Assembly (NCBI GenBank): GCA_910584485.1
Contig: CAJUAV010000004.1
Location: 1 to 48,683 of the forward strand
DNA length: 48,683 nt
Direction of reading: 5' to 3'
Source: an uncultured Alistipes sp.
GTDB taxonomy: Bacteria; Bacteroidota; Bacteroidia; Bacteroidales; Rikenellaceae
Positions 1-8,744 of this stretch are shown here, piece after piece (the stretch's first letter is position 1; the number at the start of each line of letters is the position of its first letter). A program made the translations under genes and the position numbers. Under the pieces are notes generated by a model, which was given only the letters and a program-made list of their open reading frames with translations, did no database searches and was not told the DNA's origin.

Positions 1-53
1 CCCGACCCTCTGCTTGTAAGGCAGACGCTCTGAACCAGCTGAGCTAAGCTCCC
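1..53 (-). tRNA. tRNA-Val(TAC), 3' part cut by window edge
   Basis: Read on the minus strand, this is the 5' part of a tRNA starting GGGAGCTTAGCTCAGCTGG, with anticodon loop CTTACAA (anticodon TAC, valine). The T arm and acceptor 3' strand lie beyond position 1. The visible part is identical to the complete tRNA-Val at 136-210, so this is a tandem pair. Confidence 0.93.
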
Positions 54-109
54 GAACATCGCCCCCGAAAGGAGGCGCGGAATATATGTCAACGGCCGTA
101 AAGGCCGAC

Positions 110-134
110 AAAAAAGCCACCCGCAGGCGGCTTT
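110..134 (-). terminator. possible terminator between the two tRNA-Val genes
   Basis: On the minus strand a GC-rich hairpin (AAGCC...GGCTT arms, 116-134) is followed by six T (110-115). It lies directly after the 3' end of the second tRNA-Val. If it is active, the partial tRNA at 1-53 needs its own promoter; read-through is the alternative. Confidence 0.4.
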
Positions 135-135
135 G

Positions 136-210
136 TGGGAGCTGAGGGATTCGAACCCCCGACCCTCTGCTTGTAAGGCAGACGCTCTGAACCAGCTGAG
201 CTAAGCTCCC
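136..210 (-). tRNA. tRNA-Val(TAC)
   Basis: A complete 75-base cloverleaf on the minus strand. The acceptor arms GGGAGCT/AGCTCCC pair fully, the D arm is TAGCTCAGCTGG, the anticodon is TAC and the T loop is GGTTCGAATCC. The discriminator base is A, and CCA is not encoded. A weak promoter-like TGCCTTTG (one mismatch to TAnnTTTG) lies 22 bases upstream at 232-239. Confidence 0.96.
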
Positions 211-331
211 CTAAAAAATGGCTTGGGACTGCAAAGGCAACTTTCGTCATCTGTCCCGCACGGCATATCGATCCCGTACCGACACTCTTTGCAGGAAAGT
301 AAAAGAACCTTTCGCAACCCTCGCGCATCTG

Positions 332-405
332 CGCCTGAACAAGGACTTGAACCTAGGACCCCATGATTAACAGTCATGTGCTCTAACCAACTGAGCTATT
401 CAGGC
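332..405 (-). tRNA. tRNA-Asn(GTT)
   Basis: A complete 74-base tRNA on the minus strand: acceptor GCCTGAA/TTCAGGC, anticodon loop CTGTTAA (GTT, asparagine), T loop GGTTCAAGTCC, discriminator G. The bases after it are CA rather than CCA. It is transcribed divergently from the DUF1573 gene. Confidence 0.96.
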
Positions 406-431
406 AGGACGGCTGAACCGTTTTGCGAGTG

Positions 432-461
432 CAAATATACGGCAAAATTTGATTCTTGCAA
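432..461 (-). promoter_or_regulatory. promoter of tRNA-Asn
   Basis: Minus-strand TTG (459-461), 19 bases, then TATATTTG (439-432). This matches the Bacteroidota sigma-ABfr consensus exactly and lies 26 bases upstream of the tRNA. It sits back to back with the rightward promoter at 467-499. Confidence 0.75.
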
Positions 462-466
462 AATTC

Positions 467-499
467 TTGCGAGAAAAAATCATAAAAAATGTAACTTTG
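467..499 (+). promoter_or_regulatory. promoter of the DUF1573 gene
   Basis: TTG (467-469), 22 bases, then TAACTTTG (492-499), 23 bases before the ATG at 523. It rules out the earlier in-frame ATG at 376, which lies inside tRNA-Asn. Confidence 0.7.
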
Positions 500-522
500 C
501 AGTTGAAAACACCTCCGAAACG

Positions 523-1602
523 ATGCGCATGCTCCGATTGATACTCCTTGTCTGCTGGTTGTTTCCGATCTCCGACGCCGCGGCGCAGCTCGTATTCGAT
601 GCCGCGACGCACGATTTCGGAACGATCGAGGAGCAGGGCGGGGTGGTCCGCTGCCGCTTCGTCGGCACGAACCGCGGCACGAAGCCCGTCGTCGTACTCG
701 ATGTCGCGACCACCTGCGGCTGCACGGTCCCCACCTTCACCAAAAAACCGATCCGCCCGGGCGAAGAGACCGTCGTCGAGGTCGCGTACGATCCCGACGG
801 CCGCCCCGGCACCTTCGATCGCAAGCTCCACCTCTTCGGCCCCGATCGCGAGCGGCTGGCCGTGCTGACGATTCGCGGCACGGTGAGGCCGCGCCCCCGC
901 TCGGTCGAGGAGCTCTATCCCGTGGCGGCCTGCGACGGCGTGCGCTTCGCCTCGTCGCTCGTCACGCTTACCTATATATATGTGGGCGCCCCCGTGCAGA
1001 CGGCCGTTTCGCTCATCAACACCGCCGACCGTCCCCGCACGCTGGAGCTGCGGCCGCGGAGCGCGAGCGGGCTGCTGCGGCCGGATTACCCTCGTCGGCT
1101 CGAGGCGGGCGAACGCTCGGCGGTCAACCTCCTCTACCGCAACGATGCCGCGGCGCCGCGCTACGGCACGATCCGCGATGCGCTGGAGGTGTGGATCGAC
1201 GGCCGCCGCTGTGACGAGCTGCTGCTCGTGGCCCACGGCATCGGTGTCGACCGCCCGACCGCAGCGCTCAAGGCGGCTCCCCCGAAGGCGGAGCCGAGCG
1301 CGAACGTCGTGAAATTCGGCACCGTGGCCCGCGGTGCGAAGCCCCTGCGGCAGCGGCTGACGATCCGCAACACGGGGCGCAGCGAGCTGCGGCTGCGCGC
1401 CGCGGAGTGCGAGGCCCCCTTCTCGACGACGCTGCGGGCGGGTGCGCGCATCGCCCCGGGCGACAGCCTCGCGGGCGAGGTGCTCTTCGATCCCGCGGCG
1501 GCCGATTACGGCTTCGCCACGCAGCGGCTGCTGCTCGTCACCGACGACCCCGTGCAGCCGATGCGGCGCATCCGCCTGACGGCCGTCGTGGAGGAGCGAT
1601 GA
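523..1602 (+). CDS. DUF1573-domain exported protein
   Basis: A 359-residue protein with a signal peptide (residues 1-22, ending DAAAQ). Next comes a typical DUF1573 domain: FDAATHDFGTIEEQGG, then a TTCGCT motif and a PGEE turn. This is an Ig/MSP-like beta sandwich common in Bacteroidota exported proteins. A second similar module near the C-terminus (KFGTVARGAKPLRQRLTIRN...) makes it a two- or three-domain array. The family's biochemical role is not settled; a periplasmic or surface location follows from the signal peptide. The start is fixed by the promoter at 467-499. The NfnA gene begins 48 bases after its stop, so co-transcription is possible. Confidence 0.85.
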   Translation: MRMLRLILLVCWLFPISDAAAQLVFDAATHDFGTIEEQGGVVRCRFVGTNRGTKPVVVLDVATTCGCTVPTFTKKPIRPGEETVVEVAYDPDGRPGTFDRKLHLFGPDRERLAVLTIRGTVRPRPRSVEELYPVAACDGVRFASSLVTLTYIYVGAPVQTAVSLINTADRPRTLELRPRSASGLLRPDYPRRLEAGERSAVNLLYRNDAAAPRYGTIRDALEVWIDGRRCDELLLVAHGIGVDRPTAALKAAPPKAEPSANVVKFGTVARGAKPLRQRLTIRNTGRSELRLRAAECEAPFSTTLRAGARIAPGDSLAGEVLFDPAAADYGFATQRLLLVTDDPVQPMRRIRLTAVVEER

Positions 1603-1650
1603 GCGCGGCAGGGAAAACGACCGAAAAACCAACGAAATAAGAGACCTCCC

Positions 1651-2532
1651 ATGTTTACGATTCTGGAAAAACGGCTCCTGGCCGAAAACATTTATGCGAT
1701 GAAGGTGGCGGCGCCCCGCGTGGCGCGGGCCGCCCTGCCCGGGCAGTTCGTCATCGTGCGCGCCGATGCGCTCGGCGAACGCATCCCGCTGACGATCGCC
1801 GACTACGACGCCGCGGCGGGCAGCGTGACGATCGTCATCCAGACCCTCGGCGTCTCGACGCGCAAGATCTGCGCGCTGGAGGCGGGCGAGGCGCTGGCCG
1901 ACTTCGCGGGGCCGCTCGGCCGCCCCTCGGAGTTCGTGCACCTGCCCGAGGAGGAGCTGCGCCGCCGCCGCTTCGTCTTTATCGGCGGCGGCGTGGGAAC
2001 CGCTCCCGTCTACCCGCAGGTGAAGTGGCTGCACGAACACGGCGTCGCGGCCGACGTCATCATCGGCGCCAAAAACGCCTCGATGCTCATCTACACGGAG
2101 CAGATGCGCGCCGTGGCGGGGAACCTCCATATCGCCACGGATGACGGCTCGGCGGGCTTCAAGGGGCTCGTGACGGCGCTGCTCGAGGAGCTCGTCGCCG
2201 CGGGGAACCGCTACGACGAGTGCGTGGCCATCGGCCCGATGATCATGATGAAGTTCGTCGCGCTGACGACCGCCAAATACGGCCTGAAGACCACCGTGTC
2301 GCTCAACGCCCTGATGGTCGACGGCACGGGGATGTGCGGCGCCTGCCGCGTGACGGTCGGCGGCCGCACGCGCTTCACGTGCGTCGAGGGGCCCGAGTTC
2401 GACGGCCACGAGGTCGATTTCGACGAGGCGATGCGGCGCCAGGGCATGTACCGCACCCACGAGCAGCGGGCGGCCGCCATCGAGGCGGAGCGCGCCGCAG
2501 GACACCAATGCAGAATCGGACTGGACAACTAA
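1651..2532 (+). CDS. NfnA-type FAD/NAD-binding subunit (sulfide/dihydroorotate dehydrogenase-like)
   Basis: This 293-residue protein has the ferredoxin-NADP+ reductase fold of the NfnA/SudB/PyrK family. An FAD-binding beta barrel (residues about 1-100, with RIPLTIADYD) is followed by a nucleotide-binding half that begins FIGGGVGTAPVYPQ. A C-terminal iron-sulfur segment, MVDGTGMCGACRV...FTC, supplies three Cys and a nearby Asp, as expected for the [2Fe-2S] cluster of NfnA. NfnB starts 11 bases downstream. In characterised Nfn enzymes the pair couples NADH, NADPH and ferredoxin by flavin-based electron bifurcation in the cytoplasm. Whether this pair bifurcates, or is a simpler NADPH:acceptor enzyme, cannot be told from sequence. 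Confidence 0.88.
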   Translation: MFTILEKRLLAENIYAMKVAAPRVARAALPGQFVIVRADALGERIPLTIADYDAAAGSVTIVIQTLGVSTRKICALEAGEALADFAGPLGRPSEFVHLPEEELRRRRFVFIGGGVGTAPVYPQVKWLHEHGVAADVIIGAKNASMLIYTEQMRAVAGNLHIATDDGSAGFKGLVTALLEELVAAGNRYDECVAIGPMIMMKFVALTTAKYGLKTTVSLNALMVDGTGMCGACRVTVGGRTRFTCVEGPEFDGHEVDFDEAMRRQGMYRTHEQRAAAIEAERAAGHQCRIGLDN

Positions 2533-2543
2533 CGAAGAGACCC

Positions 2544-3932
2544 ATGGCAAACAAGATACCGCGCGTGCCGGTGCGCGAACAGGATCCGGCGATCCGTGCG
2601 ACCAATTTCGAAGAGGTCTGCTACGGCTACGACCTGCAGGAGGCGACCCTCGAGGCGTCGCGCTGCCTGCACTGCAAGAATCCGCGCTGCGTCGCGGCCT
2701 GCCCCGTCGGGTTGCAGATCCCCGATTTCGTGGCGGCGCTGCACGAAGGACGCGTCGCCGAGGCGGCGGCGATCATCGCCCGCGACAGCTCGCTGCCCTC
2801 GATCTGCGGCCGCGTCTGCCCGCAGGAGAGCCAGTGCGAAGGGGCCTGCGTGCTGGGCATCAAGGGCGAGGCGGTGGCCATCGGCAAACTCGAACGCTTC
2901 GTCGGCGACTGGCGCCTGGAGCACCCCGAGGCCGTGACGGTCGAGACGGCGCCCCCGAGCGGCCGCCGCGTGGCGGTCGTCGGCAGCGGCCCCGCGGGGC
3001 TGGCCTGCGCGAGCGACCTGGCCAAGGCGGGCCATGCGGTGACCGTCTTCGAGGCGCTGCACGAGGTGGGGGGCGTGCTGGTCTACGGTATCCCCGAGTT
3101 CCGCCTCCCGAAGGAGCGCATCGTGGCGCGCGAAATCGAGGCCGTGGAGCGCCTCGGCGTCGTGTTCGAACGCGACGTGATCGTGGGGCGCACCGTGACG
3201 GTCTCGTCGCTGCTCGACGAGGAGGGTTTCGATGCCGTCTTCATCGGCTCGGGCGCGGGACTGCCGCGCTTCATGGGGATCGAGGGCGAGAACCTGAACG
3301 GCGTCGTCTCGGCCAACGAGTTCCTGACGCGCGCCAACCTCATGCACGCCTACGACGCGCGCTACGACACGCCGATCCACGCGGGCGAACGCGTCGTGGT
3401 GGTCGGCGGCGGCAACGTGGCGATGGATGCCGTGCGCACGGCGCGCCGACTGGGCGCCGAGGCGACGATCGTCTACCGCCGCGGCGAAGCGGAGCTGCCC
3501 GCCCGCGCCGAGGAGGTGCACCATGCCAAGGAGGAGGGGATCCGCTTCCGCATGCTGACCAATCCCGTGGCCGTGCTGGGCGACGAGCGGGGCTGGGTGC
3601 GCGGCGTGCGCTGCGTCGAGATGACCCTCGGCGAACCCGACGAGAGCGGCCGCCGCTCGCCCGTCGAAAAGGCGGGTTCGGAGTTCGAGCTGCCGTGCGA
3701 CGTCGTCGTGATGGCCCTCGGCACCTCGCCCAATCCGCTCATCGCCTCGACCACGGCGGGGCTCGAAACGACGCGTCGCGGCTGCCTCGTGGCGACCGAC
3801 GACGGCGCCACGACCCGCGCGGGCGTCTTCGCGGGGGGCGATGCCGTGACGGGTGCCGCCACGGTGATCCTTGCCATGGGGGCGGGGCGCCGCGCCGCCC
3901 GCGCCATCGACGCCTACCTGCGCGCGAAATAG
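2544..3932 (+). CDS. NfnB / glutamate synthase small-subunit-like NADPH oxidoreductase
   Basis: This 462-residue protein is of the GltD/NfnB type. The N-terminal domain carries two cysteine clusters for [4Fe-4S] centres: CLHCKNPRCVAACPVG and CGRVCPQESQCEGAC. An FAD Rossmann motif (VVGSGPAGLACASDLAKAG) and a second NADPH Rossmann motif (VVGGGNVAMDAVRTARRLG, then YRR) follow. The C-terminal FAD motif ends in GGDAVTGAATVILAMGAG. Start ATG 2544 lies 11 bases after the NfnA stop. No large glutamate synthase subunit is in the window, and the pairing with an NfnA-type subunit favours an Nfn-like complex over glutamate synthase. Confidence 0.88.
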   Translation: MANKIPRVPVREQDPAIRATNFEEVCYGYDLQEATLEASRCLHCKNPRCVAACPVGLQIPDFVAALHEGRVAEAAAIIARDSSLPSICGRVCPQESQCEGACVLGIKGEAVAIGKLERFVGDWRLEHPEAVTVETAPPSGRRVAVVGSGPAGLACASDLAKAGHAVTVFEALHEVGGVLVYGIPEFRLPKERIVAREIEAVERLGVVFERDVIVGRTVTVSSLLDEEGFDAVFIGSGAGLPRFMGIEGENLNGVVSANEFLTRANLMHAYDARYDTPIHAGERVVVVGGGNVAMDAVRTARRLGAEATIVYRRGEAELPARAEEVHHAKEEGIRFRMLTNPVAVLGDERGWVRGVRCVEMTLGEPDESGRRSPVEKAGSEFELPCDVVVMALGTSPNPLIASTTAGLETTRRGCLVATDDGATTRAGVFAGGDAVTGAATVILAMGAGRRAARAIDAYLRAK

Positions 3933-3952
3933 TTCGGACAAACAGGTAGAGG

Positions 3953-6067
3953 ATGGAGCAGCTGTTGCATACCGCGGTCAAATACGTCGCCGGCGTCGGC
4001 GAGGTGCGGGCCGCCCTGCTCGAACGCGAGCTCTCGATCCGCACGATCGGCGACCTGCTCGACTGCTTCCCCTTCCGCTACATCGACCGCACGCGCATCT
4101 GGCCCATCGCCGACATCACGGAGAACGAGGCGCCGACCTACGTCCAGCTGCGCGCCCGCGTGACGGGCGTCGCCTATGCCGGCACGGGGCGCAAACAGCG
4201 CTTCACGGTCACCGTGCAGGATGCCACGGGGCGCACGGAGCTCGTCTGGTTCCGCGGCATCAAGTGGATCGAGAAGCGGATCGAGGTGGGGCGCGAATAC
4301 CTCGTCTTCGGCCGTCCGACCTTCTACCGCGGCGAGCTGCAACTGGCCCACCCCGAGGTCGAGACGATGGAGCAGGCCCTCTCGCGCAAGGCCGAGGGGG
4401 GCATGCAGGGGATCTACCCCTCGACCGAGAAGCTCGCTTCGGCCCTCGGCACGAAGGGGATGTACCGCATCGTCTGCAACGCCTGGGCGCTGCTGCGGGG
4501 GCGTATACCCGACCCGCTGCCCGAAGCGCTGCGCCGCACCTACGGCCTCGTCGACCTGCACGACGCCTACCGCAACATCCACTTTCCGCAGTCGCCCGAG
4601 CTGCTGCGGCAGGCGCAGTACCGCCTCAAGTTCGACGAGCTGCTGGGCATCCAGCTGGGGGTGCAGAGCCGCCGCACGGAGCGGATGGCGCGGCAGAACG
4701 GCTTCCTCTTCCCGAAGGTGGGGGAGCTCTTCACCGCCTTCTACAACGAGCAGCTCCCCTTCCCGCTGACGGGGGCGCAGAAACGGGTCATCAAGGAGAT
4801 CCGCGGCGACACGGTGAGCGGCTTTCAGATGAACCGCCTGCTGCAGGGCGACGTGGGAAGCGGCAAAACCCTCGTGGCGCTCATGTCGATGCTGCTGGCG
4901 GTCGACAACGGCTACCAGGCCTGCATCATGGCCCCGACCGAGATCCTCGCCCGCCAGCACTACGCCTCGTTCCTCCGCTTCCTGCGGGGGCTGCCCGTGC
5001 GCGCGGCGATCCTCACGGGGGCCTCGAAGGCGAAGGAGCGGCGCGAGGCGCTCGAAGGAATCGCCTCGGGCGAGGTGCAGCTGCTCGTGGGCACGCACGC
5101 CCTGATCGAGGACCGCGTGCAGTTCCGCAACCTGGGGTTCGTCGTCATCGACGAGCAGCACCGCTTCGGCGTCGAGCAGCGCGCCCGCCTCTGGACGAAG
5201 AACCGCCGCCCGCCCCACATCCTCGTCATGACCGCCACCCCCATTCCGCGCACGCTGGCCATGACCCTCTACGGCGACCTCGACGTTTCGGTGATCGACG
5301 AGCTGCCCCCCGGGCGGCAGCCGATCCGCACCTACCACTACACCGATTCGGCGCGGCTGCGGCTCTGGGGCTTCCTGCGGCAGCAGATCGCCCGCGGACG
5401 GCAGGCCTACATCGTCTACCCGCTGATTCAGGAGTCGGAGGCGATGGACTACAAGGATCTTACGGACGGCTACGAGGCCGTCTCGCGCGACTTCCCGCTG
5501 CCCGACTACGTCGTGGCGATCTGCCACGGCAAGATGAAGCCCGCCGACAAGGAGGAGTCGATGCGGCAGTTCAAGGAGGGCGAGGCGCAGATTCTGGTCG
5601 CGACGTCGGTGATCGAGGTGGGGGTCGACGTGCCGAACGCCACGGTGATGGTGATCGAGTCGGCCGAGCGCTTCGGCCTCTCGCAGCTCCACCAGCTGCG
5701 CGGCCGCGTGGGTCGCGGCGGCGAGCAGTCCTACTGCATCCTCATGTCGGGCGAGAAGCTCTCGCGCGAGTCGCGGGCGCGCCTCGACGCCATGTGCGAG
5801 ACGACGGACGGATTCCGCCTCGCCGAACTCGACCTGAAGCTGCGCGGCGCGGGGGATGTCAACGGCACGCTCCAAAGCGGCATGGCCTTTGATCTGAAGA
5901 TCGCCAACCCGACGCGCGACGTGCAGATCCTGACCGTCACGCGCGAAGCCGCCGCCGCCGTGCTGGCCGCCGATCCCGACCTGACGCAGCCCGCGCATGC
6001 GGGGCTCGCCGCCCTGCGCAGCCGCCATGCCGCCCGCGAAACGGTCGATTTTTCGCAAATATCGTAA
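3953..6067 (+). CDS. recG: ATP-dependent DNA helicase RecG
   Basis: This 704-residue protein has the normal RecG length and layout: an N-terminal wedge/OB domain (about 1-250), then a superfamily 2 helicase core. Visible motifs are Walker A GDVGSGKTLVAL, the DEQH box VIDEQHRFGVEQ, motif III TATPIPRTLAMT, and motif VI QLRGRVGRG. Known RecG remodels stalled forks and Holliday junctions. The start is 20 bases after NfnB, so it is probably read from the same transcript. The G+C content is very high: one 60-base line that I counted (5041-5100) had 44 G or C. Confidence 0.97.
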   Translation: MEQLLHTAVKYVAGVGEVRAALLERELSIRTIGDLLDCFPFRYIDRTRIWPIADITENEAPTYVQLRARVTGVAYAGTGRKQRFTVTVQDATGRTELVWFRGIKWIEKRIEVGREYLVFGRPTFYRGELQLAHPEVETMEQALSRKAEGGMQGIYPSTEKLASALGTKGMYRIVCNAWALLRGRIPDPLPEALRRTYGLVDLHDAYRNIHFPQSPELLRQAQYRLKFDELLGIQLGVQSRRTERMARQNGFLFPKVGELFTAFYNEQLPFPLTGAQKRVIKEIRGDTVSGFQMNRLLQGDVGSGKTLVALMSMLLAVDNGYQACIMAPTEILARQHYASFLRFLRGLPVRAAILTGASKAKERREALEGIASGEVQLLVGTHALIEDRVQFRNLGFVVIDEQHRFGVEQRARLWTKNRRPPHILVMTATPIPRTLAMTLYGDLDVSVIDELPPGRQPIRTYHYTDSARLRLWGFLRQQIARGRQAYIVYPLIQESEAMDYKDLTDGYEAVSRDFPLPDYVVAICHGKMKPADKEESMRQFKEGEAQILVATSVIEVGVDVPNATVMVIESAERFGLSQLHQLRGRVGRGGEQSYCILMSGEKLSRESRARLDAMCETTDGFRLAELDLKLRGAGDVNGTLQSGMAFDLKIANPTRDVQILTVTREAAAAVLAADPDLTQPAHAGLAALRSRHAARETVDFSQIS

Positions 6068-6110
6068 TAACGAACCCTTTATCCGCGTTCTACCTTCAAA
6101 TGCCGCATCC

Positions 6111-6908
6111 ATGAAACGACTTTCGACCCTGCTGCTGCTCTTCGCCCTCGCGCTGCCCCTCGCCGCGCAGCTCTACCATGCGGGCGAACGGCTCGACTAC
6201 CGCGTGAGCTACCGCGCGAAATATTTCCCCAACACGGAGGTCGGCTCCGTGACGGTCGAGACGACCTCCGTGCCGACCGAGGCGGGGAGCCGCTATCGGG
6301 TGGAGGGGGTGGCCCGCACGCTGCCCACCTACCGCTGGTTCTTCAACATGGAGGACCGCTACACGATCTGGGTCGACCCCGCGACGCTGCGCACCGAACG
6401 TTTCGAAAGCCGCATCCGCGAGGGCAACTACACTTTCGAGAGCGATTTCTGCTACGACTGGCCCGACAGCTGCGTCCGCACGCGCTGGAGCAGCCGCAAG
6501 AAGCCTTTCCAGGAGAAGCGACTGCCCCTCACGGCGGCGAGCATGGATGCCGTGTCGCTCTTTTTCAACATGCGCAGCGCCTCGGCCGACGAGTTTACGG
6601 AAGGGGCCGAGGGACACCTCGACATGCTGCTCGAGGATACCGTGCGGCGCATCAGCTACCGCTACCTCGGCCGCGAGGTGAAGAAGATCCGCAACATGGG
6701 ACGCTTCAACGCCCTGAAATTCGAGTGCCAGCTCGGGTCGAGCGAGCAGTTTTCGTTTACGGACGGCTCGATGCTGACGCTCTGGATCTCGGACGACGAG
6801 AACAAGATTCCGCTGGCGATCGAGTCGCCCGTGCGCGTCGGCAGCGTGCAGGCCTATCTGTCGGGATACAAGGGGCTGAAATATCCGCTGACGAGTCGGA
6901 TTAAATAA
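6111..6908 (+). CDS. DUF3108-domain exported protein
   Basis: This 265-residue protein has a clear signal peptide (MKRLSTLLLLFALALPLAAQ). A DUF3108 body follows: LYHAGERLDYRVSYRAK at the start, a middle segment YRWFFNMEDRYTIWVDPATL, and a C-terminal IWISDDENKIPLAIE-like strand (here LWISDDENKIPLAIE). The family is a beta-rich envelope protein of unknown function, found widely in Gram-negative bacteria. I chose ATG 6111 because the longer frame runs back into the recG stop region and lacks a signal peptide at its start. The gap from recG is 43 bases with no obvious promoter. Confidence 0.85.
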   Translation: MKRLSTLLLLFALALPLAAQLYHAGERLDYRVSYRAKYFPNTEVGSVTVETTSVPTEAGSRYRVEGVARTLPTYRWFFNMEDRYTIWVDPATLRTERFESRIREGNYTFESDFCYDWPDSCVRTRWSSRKKPFQEKRLPLTAASMDAVSLFFNMRSASADEFTEGAEGHLDMLLEDTVRRISYRYLGREVKKIRNMGRFNALKFECQLGSSEQFSFTDGSMLTLWISDDENKIPLAIESPVRVGSVQAYLSGYKGLKYPLTSRIK

Positions 6909-6916
6909 AATTTTCC

Positions 6917-6924
6917 TATCTTTG
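6917..6924 (+). promoter_or_regulatory. promoter -7 element, TATCTTTG
   Basis: A perfect TAnnTTTG box 33 bases before the ATG at 6957, in an AT-rich gap just after the DUF3108 stop. No clear TTG stands at the right distance upstream. Confidence 0.6.
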
Positions 6925-6956
6925 CCTTTACTACACCCAATCTAAATCGACCGCTT

Positions 6957-7880
6957 ATGGAAGAGAACAAGTACGGATACGACCCCTCGGAGGACGAGGA
7001 GGGCTACTACGACGAACCCGCACCCCGATCGAACGCCGTCCGCGGCTATCGGATCGTCATCGCGCTGCTGTCGGTGATTCTGGTGGCGGTATCGCTGCTC
7101 TATTTCAGCATCCACCGTCAGCAGATGCGCGACAACCGCCTGCTCTCGGCCGACCGCGACTCGCTGCAAAGCGATCTGACGGAGCTGATCGTCGAGTACG
7201 ACGGGCTCAAGGAGCGCAACGACAGCATTTCGGCGGGGCTCGATCGCGCCAACGAGATGATCGAGAAGCTCAAGCGCGAACGCAGCTGGAACTACGCCAA
7301 GCTGAAGCAGTACGAGCGCGAGCTCGGCACGCTGCGCACGGCCATGCACGGCTACATCAAGCAGATCGACTCGCTCAATACGCTCAACAAGAAGCTCATC
7401 ACCGAGAACGTCTCCTACCGCAAGGAGATTTCGTCGGCCAACCTGCGTGCCGACATGGCCGAGGAGCGGACGGCCGAGCTCGAAAACAAGGTGAAGGCGG
7501 GGGCCGTGATCCTCGCGCGCGACCTGCGGATGGAGGCGCTCAACCGTCGCGGCAAGGCCGTGACGCGCATCAAGAACGCCGAACGCCTGCGCGTCGATTT
7601 CGTCCTGTCGGCCAACCAGCTGGCCACGCCCGGCAACAAGGCCGTCTACCTGCGCATCACCTCGCCCGACGGCTATGTGCTGACGACCGAGGCGATGCCG
7701 ACCTTCGAGTTCGAGGGCGAGCTGCTGACCTACTCGGCGATGCGCGAGGTCGACTACCAGAACGAAGACCTGGAGGTCGGCATCTACTACAACAGCTCGG
7801 GCTTCACGGCGGGCGCCTACCGCATCGAGCTCTACATGGAGGGGCGCCGCATCGGTTCGACCGAGATCGCCATGCGTTAG
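6957..7880 (+). CDS. membrane-anchored coiled-coil protein, function unknown
   Basis: This 307-residue protein has an acidic cytoplasmic N-terminus rich in Asp, Glu and Tyr (residues 1-25) and one transmembrane helix (about 33-54, IVIALLSVILVAVSLLYFSI). A long heptad-rich coiled coil follows (about 58-180) with SLQSDLTEL, then ENVSYRKEI and ELENKVKAG. The C-terminal beta-type domain (about 190-307) contains YLRITSPDGYVLTTE. It resembles a group of conserved Bacteroidota hypothetical proteins. The topology suggests a periplasmic coiled coil that presents the C-terminal domain, perhaps a cell-envelope or division scaffold, but this is inference. It has its own promoter. Confidence 0.8.
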   Translation: MEENKYGYDPSEDEEGYYDEPAPRSNAVRGYRIVIALLSVILVAVSLLYFSIHRQQMRDNRLLSADRDSLQSDLTELIVEYDGLKERNDSISAGLDRANEMIEKLKRERSWNYAKLKQYERELGTLRTAMHGYIKQIDSLNTLNKKLITENVSYRKEISSANLRADMAEERTAELENKVKAGAVILARDLRMEALNRRGKAVTRIKNAERLRVDFVLSANQLATPGNKAVYLRITSPDGYVLTTEAMPTFEFEGELLTYSAMREVDYQNEDLEVGIYYNSSGFTAGAYRIELYMEGRRIGSTEIAMR

Positions 7881-7900
7881 GCGCCGCCCCCGTGCGAACG

Positions 7901-7938
7901 AAACCGCCGATCTTCCCTTGCGGAGGATCGGCGGTTTT
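7901..7938. terminator. bidirectional terminator between convergent genes
   Basis: A perfect 12-base stem AAACCGCCGATC (7901-7912)/GATCGGCGGTTT (7926-7937) ends in a T run on the plus strand and has an A run on the other side. It lies between the convergent coiled-coil gene and mgsA. Confidence 0.85.
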
Positions 7939-7977
7939 CGCGATGCGGCGGCGCGGTGCCGCGCGGAAGGGGTCGGA

Positions 7978-8463
7978 TCAGCGCAGCACGCGCTCGATGT
8001 AGTCGACGTAGTCCTTCACCTCGGGGGTGTACTCCTCGTCGTCGAACAGGGGCGACGAAATCAGGAAGTCGGCCGTGGCGCGGTTGAGGGCGATCGGCAC
8101 GTTGTAGAGGGTCGAAATACGCAGCAGCGCCTTCACGTCGACGTCGTGCGGCTGCGCCGACATCGGGTCGCAGAAGAAGATTACGGCGTTGATTTTGCCC
8201 TCGGCGATCAGGGCGCCCAGCTGCTGGTCGCCGCCCAGCGGACCCGACTTGAGGCGCGTTACCTGGAGCTCGATCGGCTCTCCGTCGTTGTCGCAGGGGA
8301 AGGCGGTGCGGGCCGAGAGGGTCTGTTCGACCATCTTGCCCGTCGTTCCCGTACAGATGAGGCGGTGGTGACAGAGCTTGTTGCAGTTCCAGTCGACCCA
8401 TTCGGCCAGATCGCGCTTCATGTTGTCGTGCGCGACCAGCGCCAGCGTTTTCGTCTTTTCCAT
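7978..8463 (-). CDS. mgsA: methylglyoxal synthase
   Basis: This 161-residue enzyme has the usual length for methylglyoxal synthase, which turns dihydroxyacetone phosphate into methylglyoxal and phosphate in a bypass of lower glycolysis. Family motifs are VAHDNMK near the N-terminus, TGTTG (phosphate binding), and SGPLGGDQQLGA, which holds the catalytic aspartate. FFCDPMSAQPHDVDVKALLR and NRATADFLI follow. It stands alone between a terminator and a 281-base gap, with no clear promoter. Confidence 0.96.
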   Translation of the reverse strand: MEKTKTLALVAHDNMKRDLAEWVDWNCNKLCHHRLICTGTTGKMVEQTLSARTAFPCDNDGEPIELQVTRLKSGPLGGDQQLGALIAEGKINAVIFFCDPMSAQPHDVDVKALLRISTLYNVPIALNRATADFLISSPLFDDEEYTPEVKDYVDYIERVLR

Positions 8464-8744
8464 AACTATGCGGTTTGGTGGATAGGCGGTTGCGGTTTCG
8501 GGCGGCCCGTCGCACGGCGAAGGGCGGGCCTTAAGCTGTCGGAGGTCTCGGTTCGCCGCCGGCGGCAGGACGGGGCGAGCGCTCTGCGCGAGACTTGCCG
8601 TTCAGCCGCGTGGGGCGGCGGCGAACGGCACGCCGTTCTGAACGGCGTTTTTTATTTCGCTCCTTTCGCCGTGCGATGGGCCGCACGAAACCGCACTGTG
8701 TGCGGTCGCTTTCGGCCCGCCGGCCCTTGACAGGCCGTCGGCGG
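8464..8744. other. 281-base intergenic region with two hairpins
   Basis: No gene is visible here. The hairpin ACCGCAC/GTGCGGT (8690-8706) could end leftward transcription from the DUF5606 gene. A second perfect hairpin, ACGCCGTT/AACGGCGT (8630-8648), is followed by TTTTT on the plus strand, which is the wrong strand for the flanking genes; its purpose is unclear. The rest is GC-rich. Confidence 0.5.

Noticed and set aside
1599..1640. A 13-codon frame overlapping the DUF1573 stop (ATGA)
   Set aside because: Too short, no known peptide, no support beyond the overlap.
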